Position numbers and translations under genes: made by a program
Assembly (NCBI GenBank): GCA_032622095.1
Contig: CP136061.1
Span: 188,668,369-188,732,368, forward strand
Source of the DNA: Siphonodentalium dalli
Taxonomy: Eukaryota > Mollusca > Scaphopoda > Gadilida > Siphonodentaliidae
Reading direction: 5' to 3'
Length of the DNA stretch: 64,000 bases
Part shown: piece after piece, positions 13,501 through 25,500 of the stretch
Layout of the letters: each line of letters opens with the position of its first letter
Position numbering within the stretch: position 1 is the first letter of the stretch
Notes under the pieces: generated by a model
Database searches by the model: none
What the model was told of the DNA's origin: nothing
The model's input: only the letters and a program-made list of their open reading frames with translations

Positions 13501-16500
13501 TCTAACAAAACAAGAGTAGAGAAAATTTTTCCCCCGTCATGTAGCGACTACTGATCGATGTCAATTTTTTTTTCATCCACTTTGCCCCAGAGAACGACCA
13601 CTTCATCTTATTTTTGTGGCAGGGAGAAGTCACTTCATCCTTAAAATAGGGTCTTGGTTGGTCCCTGTCTAATAAAGATTTATATTCTACCCGCTGCAAA
13701 TGATGGTGGTTATATAATCTGCTTTTAGGAACGATTAAGAACTGAAACTGCTATCTAATATGTGACTTTTACTGAAATATTTCTGTCAGTTTGAATTTGC
13801 TCATCATGGTGTGTGCGTGAATATAAAATTGAACGAAAATTAGTACTGCACTAATTTGAATATGAGTAAGGTAATGATAAGAGTCTCTTTGTTCTATTTT
13901 AGCATTGTGATCGTTGGGGGTGATGGTTTTTTCTCTGAGGCAGTGAACGGACTTCTACAAAGAGAACAGAAAGATCAAGGGTTGAAGTGTGACTTGGATA
14001 GAGAACCTGTTTCTCCTTCCATGAGAGTAGGCATGATTCCTGCAGGTAATTGTTTCGTTCTTCCCCAAATACTCATTGACAAGTAGTTATCCCTTAAGAA
14101 ATGTTTAGATAATAAGTTCAACAATCGGTCACAGGCCATTTGTAACTTATTTTCTGAACATTTCCCACTGATTAATAGGAATCCTTCTGCACTTGAATTG
14201 TCAAGCTGCCACCTGCTTTATATTTCCTGAACATCGCTTCAAATGAATTATAGACCATTCCAATGTATACTTTTACAACTGAGTGGGAGAATCCATTCAG
14301 TCAAGAAAGGGTTAACTGTATACATTGATGACTGGTTAGCCTTTTTTGTTAGATCTGTGTCGCTTGCTGCATTGAACAATTTTTTGTTCACCCTAATTTT
14401 TATATCTGTGCATACTTTCATTGTTAAATTGCTTTGTTTTTGTTATCAAATCATAGTGTACTGAACTTGATATTTTGGGCAGTTGGAAACTTTTCAATGA
14501 CTGTAACAGTTTCTTTCATTTGGCATGACCCTAATTATAATTTTGATATTTAAATACGAAAGCAGTGTATGATATTGGGTGTGTAAACCAGCATAAGCAC
14601 AGACTGTAGCAATTCTTTTATATGAGCAGATGAACATCTCAGATGTCTCCTAGTAATCGCCCCATAGGTAGAAATACACAATTTTGACAAACCTGGGAGG
14701 AGGTACTGTACTTCAATGGCATAGGTGCCATCAAGCATGTTTTATTTTTGATTGAAATGTTAGGTGTAATGAAATGTCTGTTGCTTTTTCGTACAATTTG
14801 CCAATGGTTATTCCCATTGGTTTGCACACACAAAACGCTTATCAAATTGAACATTTTCAACACAAAAACAGGCCATGACAGAGCGAATGTCAGTAAGTAA
14901 TATGTATGTATGCGCATGTGCATCTGTCAACAATTTCCTTTACCACGGGCTACAGGTCTACATGTAGATGAGAACAAGTCCTTTTGGAGTCATTCAGCAT
15001 AAAAAAGTGGCCACCAGCGGCCATCTTGGATTTCAAAATTAAATCCATTGGCACAGGCTACAGGTCTTACTGTTCGTCTGATCATCATGAAATTTGTCAT
15101 GGATGTTAACATTGACATCTAGATGGGAACGAGTCATTTTTGCGTCATTCGGCCTAAAACATGGCGGCCAGCAGCCATCTTGGATTTTACTCTTTGAATG
15201 ACTAAATCCTTTGCCACTGTCAAATTTGAATTTGCTCATCATGGTGTGTGCGTGAATTTAAAACTGAACGAAAATTAGTACTGCACTGAATATGATAAGA
15301 GTCTCTTTGTTCTATTTTAGCATTGTGATCGTTGGGGGTGATGGTCCTACATTTGGTCACATCATCATGAAATTTGTCTTGGATGTTAACATTGACATCT
15401 AGATGGGAACGAGTCATTTTGGCGTCATTTGGCCTAAAACATGGCCACCGGCAGCCATCTTGGATTTTACTCTTTGCATGACTAAATCGTTTGGCATGGG
15501 CTATAAGTCGTACCTTTGGTCGGATCATTATGAAATTTGTCATGGATGTTGACATTGATATGTAGATGGGGACAAGTCATTTTCGGCATCATTCGGCAAA
15601 AAAACATGCTCACCAGTGGCCATCTTGTATTTCAAAATTCAATCCATTAGCACAGGCTAGAGGCCGGAGTGTTCATCTGATTATCATGAAATTTGTCGTG
15701 GATGTTAATATTGACATGCAGATGGGAATTATCATTTGGGATCATTCAGCCATAAAACATGGCTGCCGGCAGCCATCTTGTATTTTACTCTTTGCATGAC
15801 TAAATCCTTTGGCACGGGCTACAGGTTGTACCTTTGCTCGGATCATCATGAAATTTGTCATGAATGTTAACATTGACAGGTAGTTGGGAACGAGTTATTT
15901 TGGCGCCATTCGGTCATAAAAAATGGCTGCTGGTAGCCATCTTGGTTTTTACTCTTTGCATGACTAAATCCTTGGGCACAACCTACAAACCACATCCCTC
16001 ATCTGATCATCACCAAACTTCATATACATCATCGGGGTGACCTCTAGGTGGGAGCCATCAAAGTCCAAATTTTGTTAAAAAACATGCCACTGGCAGCTAT
16101 TTTGGATTTTACTCTTTGCATGACTTAATCCTTTAGCACACCCTACAGTCCACTGTACTGTATAATTATACTGCAACGTTCTCAATTTTGTGTACATATG
16201 TCTTCTACTTGTATCTCAATATCTTTTCGATCAGAGAATAAATGTATTACCAGCTGATTCCCAACGATAATACGACTTGTTCTGTTATACAGTTTACTGT
16301 AAAACCTCTCACAAATTGTCCGGTCCCAAATTCAACCAAGTGCATTCTCACTAAAAATTAACTCTGTAAACCAGAACCTCTCTATTCCAAACATCGGACA
16401 GGTTTTTTAGTCCATAATTGAGCAAACCGATGTATTTTTTTTACCCCTGGAACAGAACATGAGAGCACACAGGTAAAGTAGTTTTGTACTGTTAAATAAG

Positions 16501-19500
16501 TGTACCTATTTAATTAGTGAACTTTTGTTCAGGGAATACTTTGAACCAGATTATAATAATACGCATCTGATTTGATAGCTGTATGCTTATTTCACACACT
16601 GAGTCAGATATTTAATACCATGGGAACCTGTGCACCTGCGATTATGACGTCTGTCAGACATTTTTTGGTGGAGTTATCCCCCTTTTTTTGACTTGGAAAT
16701 TTGTTTGCAACATGCATAATTTTGTCCGAGCTTTTATTCCTACATTTTTAGGTCAATGTTTTTTAATCTTGGCACTGATATTTAGTACCATGGGAACCTG
16801 TGCACCTGCGATTATGACGTCTGTCCGACTTTTTTTTGGTGGAGTTATTCCCATTTTTTTACTTAGAACATTTTCGCAACATGCATAATTTTGTCCAAGC
16901 TTTTATTCCTACATGTTTTGGTCAATAGGTTTAAGATTAGGGTTAGGGTTGTGCACCTGCAATGGGAACTGTTATTTTATTATTTTTTAGGATTAAGGGT
17001 TAAGAGGTTCAAGATTAGTTTAGGGCTTAGGGGATTTAGGGTTACCTGTTCACATAATTTCAGTGCCCAATATACAGTAATGGCTACTACATTCAAATAA
17101 CATGTTGAATACGGGAGGTATACCTCAGGCCCATCTCTAGTTACCATTGACATTATGATAATTTTAATATTCGCTATGATTCTTTTATCTGTGTTTCAAT
17201 GAATCATAACTTGGCAGTTACCCTTGGAACAAATGTTGCACTACCGACGACTCGAATTCAATTATTTGAAAAGTGTGCGACGTTTGTTTCAAATAAATGC
17301 AAGTAGACGCACTACCGACGAAGAATGCGTGTAGGTAACACGAATCTAATTGCTGATGCGTCTTAGATCCGTGTTTGAAACAAACGTCGCATCACCGACG
17401 ACTCGAATTTATATCGGAGAAATGCAAACGAGCTGCATAATGATATGCTAATGAGGGAATTCCAATTGAAACTGGAAAACACCAACGAGCATGACGTAAT
17501 TTGGTGGTATTTGAATTCGAGTCGACTAAAGTGCGACATTTGTTTCAAATTAACTGCGAGTAGATGCACTAAATAAATATTTATTCCGTTTGCATATACC
17601 CGCTACTATGCATGGACGTGTGCAAATTTTACATCAACGATGGGTTGAAATTGTTCTTGTAATTTGATTTTCCAACAATGAATTATTGGGGAATTTGTTG
17701 TTTTTAGACCAACATTTGCATATTTTCCTACTTTTGGTCCAACATTTTGACTGAAATGGCCATCATGTCGGGAAACTTGTGTCCTGGTCCCTCATGACCC
17801 CCGTGGCCAGCCAAAAAACTGCTAATTATTTTCCTATGCTTTTGTTCAAAATTATGAACTAAATGGTCATCAGTTGGATATTTTCCAACCTTCGTGGGGG
17901 TGTCAGGTTGGAAATTTCCAACACTTGGAAAGCTTGAGGCCAGTCTATATAGATGCTATAGGTTTTTGCGATTTTCATGTTCAGATTTCCAAACTTTCCT
18001 CCCACCGTGCCCAACTATGATCGGTTTTTCAGGTTCAGATCTCTAATTTTTCTTCTACTGGCAGAACCATGGACTGCCCAGTGCATGATCACAAGTCTAC
18101 TGATCCATTCAGAATAGGCTATCATCCAGGGCCCTGTTTCATGAAAGCAACTTATGACATAGTTGGGACTTAAGATGGTCATAAGTTCAAATTTCAGTCA
18201 TAAGTGCGTTTCACGAACAAGGTCTTAACTTAAGATGGTCTTAACTTTGGTCTTACCTTTAAGACTGGTGTGAGGTGTTTTAAGATAATCTTAAAGTTAA
18301 GACCGATGTGATAAGTGGCATATCGATCACAAATATGGCGGCCTATGTTATTTTGCAATTACGGAGAGATCTACGACGACAAAGGCTAGTTAGGGACAGA
18401 AACAATCCACTGGATTGCATGGACGATGAAGAGATTAGACCAAAATATCCTATTCGAAATGGTTGGAACATTATCACGTGGTGCTTTTTGGACATTAAAT
18501 GCCCACGCCCTTGTCGTGATTTCCAAGGCTGTCCAAATTTTTTTCATGTTTTTTTTTGCAGGGGTGGGATGACCATTGTACAGCATACTGTATATATGAT
18601 ATACACACCCGTAACGATGACACCCCTTAATGCGAGTGTGCTAATGAATACGTAGTTATATATATCCATGGTATGACAACCGATAGATATACATCTGCAT
18701 AAAAATAATAAAAAAGTTACTCTAACAAATATTTTTCATTTCCCTTTGAATCAAAAAATGACCTATGTGTGTCCTGATGACATCGCCGTTTTATTTTGAT
18801 TATTGCTACACTTAGAGAGCGATGGTTGATAATACACGTGTTATGTCGGCTCACGTAAAAAAAATCGCCGCCTGATCATTGCTCTCAGTGGATTAACTCG
18901 GCGTGACTGTGACTGCATGGTCGCAGTAATGCATCGATCCATATAATTATATTGTCTTATTTCGACACTGCTACTCACCAGTAAACGCAAAGCTCGTCAT
19001 TTTAAGAGCCTGTGATGTACTCATGTTCGAATTTACATTGTAGAACCCATGCAAGTCTAAGATCCATATGCGAATATAAGGCCACTGACTATAGACACTA
19101 AGATACATGCGCTGATTCGCCCACCCCACCACAGCCGTTATCCAGCATCCCTGTCACACAATAATGTCAACTCGGACTCGGCTCTTTCTCGATAACCTCT
19201 CAATGCCGCACATACAGATTGCTCAAGCCCACATTTTTTTGTTCCGGACTGTAGAAAATTGTCGATAACCAGTCTAAATGAGCGGGAACTTAACTTACTA
19301 CTTAAGTAGGACTTAATCTTGTTTTGTGAAACGTGTTATTGAAACGGAAAAGTTACATCATAAGATCCACCTTAGATCTTAGATTAAGTCCATCTTAAGA
19401 TAATCTTATGACCTTGCTTCATGAAACAGGGCCCAGGTGGCATGTGAAGGCAAGCGGGTGCAAATTGAATTAGGCAAATTTATTAGCCCCCCCGATCGGA

Positions 19501-22500
19501 GACCCTCTAGCTATATGTCCCTGCCCGCCATGTTTATTTTACCACATGGTTTTAGATAGGCATACTGATGCAATATAGTGTTATACCGCGTTGACCTCAA
19601 CTTGCTATTAAATTGTTAAAAAAGGTACAACGTTTTCGTATAAAAAGTAAACTGGACCTGATTTCTTTCAGACAAGTTCAGAGCAAAATACCACCTAAAG
19701 AATCATGTCCGACCTAAAATATGTGTCAAATACCTACGAAATAGCAATATAAAACCAATAATTTCCACTCCTCAGAATATTAACATTAATTTCGTCGCTT
19801 AGAAGTCAAAAGCCACATTTTCTCACTAAATTTTACGTTTTATAATTGATATAACTTCATATTTTAGCCGTTTTGACAAAAACCCTCATGAACGCTTTAT
19901 GCCATTTTAAGAAATAATTTAGATGCGACGTTTGTTTCAACAGACGAATTCAGAATTAAACTTGAGTTTAATTCGAATTGAATTTGAGTCGTCGGTAGTG
20001 CGACGTTTGTTCCAAGGGTTAGGCTGGAAGGCTAGAAATTAAGGTTCTCTGTATTCAATAAATTCTGTTTCTATCAATGATGATTAGATGTCTTTTTCTT
20101 TAGGTTCGACAAATACTATCCAATTCACAACTACAGGCACAGCTGATGTCATCACCAGTGTACTACATATCATAATTGGTGAGAATAAAGATACCCTGTC
20201 TGATATAATGCACCTAAATTGATATTTCTTCTGCTTCAGTGTAAAATATATTTTATTTGAGTCGAGGAACCCACCATTCACAGCCGTAAATATATACTGT
20301 ATACACCCATCAGTAAGCCCATCCTCGAAAATAAGCCCAGTTTGCATTTTTTACCCTAAACAAAACTTGGGGTGGTCCTCGTAGATAAGCCCACCCCCAT
20401 TTCTGAGTATTTGGAAGTTGAATACATGTACAATCATGTCTTTCTATCCTGTAGAATAGGAGAAGATACTCAAGCACATCTTTTGTTATTTTTTCCAGTT
20501 GTTTTTCTTAAATAATAAAGATGTATAATATGTGTTAATATGTATAAATTGTGTTAATATTGTTGTGAATTATACACATCTTATTCTAATCTTAGTTGTT
20601 GGATCAATCAAAGAGGTATCAAATCAATAAAATCAAAGGGGGTTATTCCCACTTCGCCGATCTGCTTAAATAAACATCGCGGCGGCAGGCGGATTAGGGT
20701 ACTGGTGAGGTGTGATTCTTAGCTAACAGTGTTAAGTTGACCCCAAGTCACCATCTGTTATGATACCCAATGCAGTTGTACCAACAAAATACTGTTCTCT
20801 GAGTGTGTACTCAAGAAGATAACACTTTATACCATGGAGTATATAAAATAACGACATTCCACATACTCCATCTAGATTAGTGTTCCGACCGCTGACGGGA
20901 GAGGACGTCCTGGCTTGAGCGCTCCCGGACTTTGCCCGCTCGGCGATCGGATTACTGACCAGCGGACAATGGATTCGTCTATAATCCTCGCTGAAGTCAG
21001 GCACATACTCAGCTCACTCCAGGTGGATCCCTGCTTGACCTGCACTTTACGCAGGTCAGGCAGCCACGTGGAGCTTTTTCTGGAATTCCGGGTTACGCCA
21101 TCACGGTCCTTTTCACGACCCTCTGTTGGAGGTAACCCGGAGGCTGGAACCCACCAGCAATCCACCACCACCAGAGGGGCTAAGAAGAAGAGAAAGCGGA
21201 GAAGGAAAAAGACACCATCTCAGCGCAGAAGGGACGCAGCGAGAATGGCCAGGTGGAGAGAGAGGCGATCTTAGAGACGCCCAGATCCCTCCTCCCATTT
21301 GGTTATTGAACGGGATCACCCTTCCACTGCCATCAGTTCGCCTTCAAGAATAGAAGTACAGCTGGATTCACCACCACAACCAGCTGGACATCCCGGTGCG
21401 GAAGACATCAAACCAATGACACCCCGGTATGGTGGCCGGCTCGGGATAGAGGAGCCGGTAGCACCACACCCTGCTCCTCCCGAAGAAGAGAGGTCAGCAG
21501 AAGAAGAATCTGCATTGTCAGAGAAACTGGTGGCAGCTGTCTCCGATGCAGTCGAGTACAGGAAAAAAACAAGAGATATGGTACAAAGAAACAACAACAG
21601 TCAACAACAATGTCACCCCCTTCTTCTGGAGAAAAGAATCCCAAGAAAAAAAGAAGAAGTAACCATCAAAAAATTAAAATGTTTTACTTTTTCTTGATTG
21701 ATTTTTCTAATTAAAGGCGATAATATGAGGGGTTAAGGAAAGGGCCTTTGTCCCTTTCAACAATCCCGGGGTTAGCCCCCCCCCCCCCCCCCCCCCCCAA
21801 ATCACTCTTTAAAAAATATATACTCCATCACAATCATGGCTGGTAATCAAGTTATTGTTGCATTCATCCCTAACTCCAAAGGCGGCAGACATCTCGTTTA
21901 CGGCCACTTCAAATTGAATTTTTGCACAGGGGTCCGCGTGAGTAAGCACAGTACCCATTTTTTTAGCAAAAATGTGCACGAGCCCCTTGTTGTGCATGAA
22001 CATACACAAGTTAAAATACTGATAATGCCGATCACACGTGATAGATGTTTGCTTACATTTGTGATGACATGTGCTGGGGAATTGCTTTTCAATCCAGGCA
22101 TCGCCTTATACTGGTACAGAGATTGAGGTGTGAAAAATAAATAGATTTTTAAAAATCAAAATATAATATCTCTTAGCTTTGAAGGATGGCTTCCTCGACT
22201 CAGATAAAATATTTCCCCCTATCTTTACTGAATAGATTCTCCTATATTCTATAAAATAAATGAATTAAATGTGAGTCAATTGCTGTTTATTTGTCGGCAG
22301 TCAGCTAATGTTATCAAAACATCCCTATAAATGAAGAATAGACTGTTCCTTGATATACTTTTAGAACTGACAGGAAGAATCTATTAAGAAAAAAAGGGTT
22401 AAATTTTTGCTAAAATCCATAAAACCTTCCCTTGCGAAACTGTTTGCAGATGTTGAGCATTAAATGTACAAATCATAAACTTGCTTATTAAATCATAATC

Positions 22501-25500
22501 ACATTTAAATCTAATATCTAAATCTCTGTTATCACTGAACTGTTAGTGTTCTTAAGTTGCTTGACACATGAATATATGTCTTTATTTAATAGGTGACGTT
22601 ATTGGTGCAGATGTTTGCTCTGTTCATCAAGATAGCCAGTTCATCAAATATAGTGTATCTTTCCATGGTTATGGTTACTTTGGAGATCTTATGCAGGACA
22701 GCGAGAAATATCGCTGGATGGGACCAAGGCGATACGGCTGGAGTGGTAATTATTTAAACCATGTAGTGCCATTCAATATGGCACACCAGTTCTTTGATTT
22801 TGAGGCGTACAATAGTGCTTGCGCAAAGTGGGGTAATAAAATTTGCACACATACAGAAGACGTTCATGGTGGGTATTGCTGTTAATATAGTCACATTCGT
22901 TAAAACTGTCATAAGCAGAAAGTATATAGACAGTATCTGTTGTTATACCAATCATAAATATCATGTAAATAGCATGCTATTGTCAAGATCATTGTCTGTG
23001 TTATGTAAACAAAAGAGACATTCTGTTACGGAAAGTTTAAACAAAGGCTTGGAACCAGACGAAGTCTGATGAAGATCAAATTCATGGCACCAATTCTCAT
23101 TTTAATCAACCTGTACTACCCGTTGTCAGTTCAAAATCCAGCTAATGTACATTACCGGTACTTCATAATTGGGGTATGATCACGTGTACCTAATAGAATT
23201 GTTTTTTGCAAAGGCAAAGACATCAAATTTTATAAATCCAGTTTGTATTTTCTTCTAATATATAATTACGTCATACACCAAGTAAGGATTTGTTTTACTT
23301 CAATTGTATTCTGAATTGTTTATAGTAAATTAACGGGACCATGTTCTAAATAACATATATAATTAAGTCACCAAATAAGGATTTTACTATGATTCTATTG
23401 TAAATCGTACATAGTAAATTGCATGCGCATTTATAAATAAGGAGATGATGCAATGTTATGTCATCACAATAGCAGTACCAGAACAGATAGCTTGTTTATC
23501 ATTATATCATTTCTTTCTTGTTTTATATTATACATATTTTGTCACTCCCTCGCAATTGCCTTTTTAGTTTATGATAAATCCTGTGAAGGAGAAATTGTGT
23601 ATAGCGCAGTTTGCTCCCGAACCAGCTTGATGGATATTTAAGCATTGTGTTATGTTATTGAGTGAACATATGGTTGTTTTGCGACAATAGCCGGCGATTT
23701 TATGGAAATCTACAGATAACTCCATGGCTCTCTGATAACCACGTGCCTTTCTCGAAAAAAATATCATCGAACTGCATTTTCTCACATACATACTATCATT
23801 ATACTATAATGTTAGTATATTCTTGAGGCAATTTTCATAATTTGCTAACTTTTATTTTAAATTATAACCTACAATCAACACCAACCGGGGCTATAACTCT
23901 TTTAACCATCGGTGCCCTAATTTGATACATCTGACATATCTTTGAAATTTCTGGAGTTATCATCTAATCTAATGGAGCATTGGTAGTGAAATTGGTAGGT
24001 TTCTCAGCCAAAAATATAGGCAAAGTTAAATATAGGTTACGGCACATAAATATTTGTTCAGAAAACTACAAAATCTTCTGATTGAGGCAATATGTAATTT
24101 CCCATTATCCTTGCTCTCCAGGATTCAAGCGAGCCCTAGCAAACAAAGCTTATGAAGGAGAGTTTTCTGTTAAACTGTCAGACTCTCCATCTCATCCACA
24201 AGATCAGGTGCTATGTACGACTGGGTGAGTATTTTGAATAAATATAGGCTTGACAGGAAGAAATGAAAATAAAAAAGGTGAACAATGTATATTTTGTTTA
24301 CGAGCTAACAATAATGGTCCCTGTAAGGTGTCTGACCTGTTCATGCACTCTGGTTATAGAGTCCGAAGTTGGAATTTACAGTTAAATTCTGTTTTCCACC
24401 AACATTGTGTGTTTTGGTCAATGTCTGGATCAGTTATTATGACTTGTATGCATGCATTACCGCTACTTTAACCTATATCTCAAAAACTACCCTTACTTCA
24501 AAAGGGAGGTAACCAATTTCTTAATGTAAATCAATCTCAACTGAAGTCGGCTATCGGCTCACCAATTTTCACCTCCACAAAAACTGATGGAAAAAAAATT
24601 ACTGCATGCCAATTAATCTGAAAATATCACTGAACTAATGCACGAGACATGCCATTCGTGAATTGTGATTCAAAAGTTGAAAGTACTGTTAATGTGGGTG
24701 TATTAACTGCATTTTCTAATTGGAAGTGTCATTCATTTTTATACAATTTAATATATTATAACAAAATTATCTCACGCATTTATACAATATTTATTTGGGA
24801 ATCTTATACATGTATACACACGTCTGTAACATTTTTGGTTTCTGACCAATACCTCCAGTTTGGATTATTTGATCTGAACCAAAGTTGGTATGTGTATAAA
24901 TTTCCCAGTTAACGATACATTCCAAGTTCAAATATGGGTTCCGTCCAATTATTTTTACATGAGTTACGGCCCTTTTCGACTTAGAATTTGACTGATTTTG
25001 TAACATATTGGTTTCCGACCGACAACTCCAGTTTTTATTCCTTGATCTCCTCCAAAGCTGGTACGTGAACGTCCCAGCTAAAAGTACAGGCCAAGTTCGA
25101 ATATAGGTTCTGTCTAATTACTTTCACATGAGTTACGGCCATTTTTTTCGACTTAGAATTTGACCGCATTTTGGCATTGAAATTAGGGGTATATCAGATA
25201 TTCTTCAAATGTAAGCTTAAATTATTATTTTAATTTGCGGTAGTACAATTCGAAATGGCTAAAGGGCATATTTTGCCATGCGCTAGCGATGCTCTTGTTA
25301 AGGTATGTATGCAACATATTATATCGATATTGCATTGATTATAATAAATCAATGTTGATTTTGAAGACAGAAGACAACTTTGAGTTTTATGTATCTTTAT
25401 TAATTCCGAATGATACACAATAAAATTTAATAATAACATAATAACATGATTACATGTAGGTCAGTTTAACATTGGAAGCGCTCATGTTCCATACACCTGA

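Larger units (their letters stand above)
17221..20018. mobile_element. PIF/Harbinger-like TIR element with TTA target duplication
   Basis: The left end is CCCTTGGAACAAATGTTGCA; the right end reads as its inverted copy (..TGCGACGTTTGTTCCAAGGG). Inverted similarity continues for about 40 bp, including CTACCGACGACTC. Flanking TTA occurs at 17218-17220 and 20019-20021, the 3-bp duplication typical of PIF/Harbinger. Extra copies of the end motif in both orientations lie at about 17277-17575. It carries no transposase of its own that I can see and is split by a nested element. Confidence 0.75.

Noticed and set aside
16930-17045. TTAGGG-like telomeric sequence
   Set aside because: Only one or two exact TTAGGG words in a degenerate stretch; too short for an interstitial telomere array.
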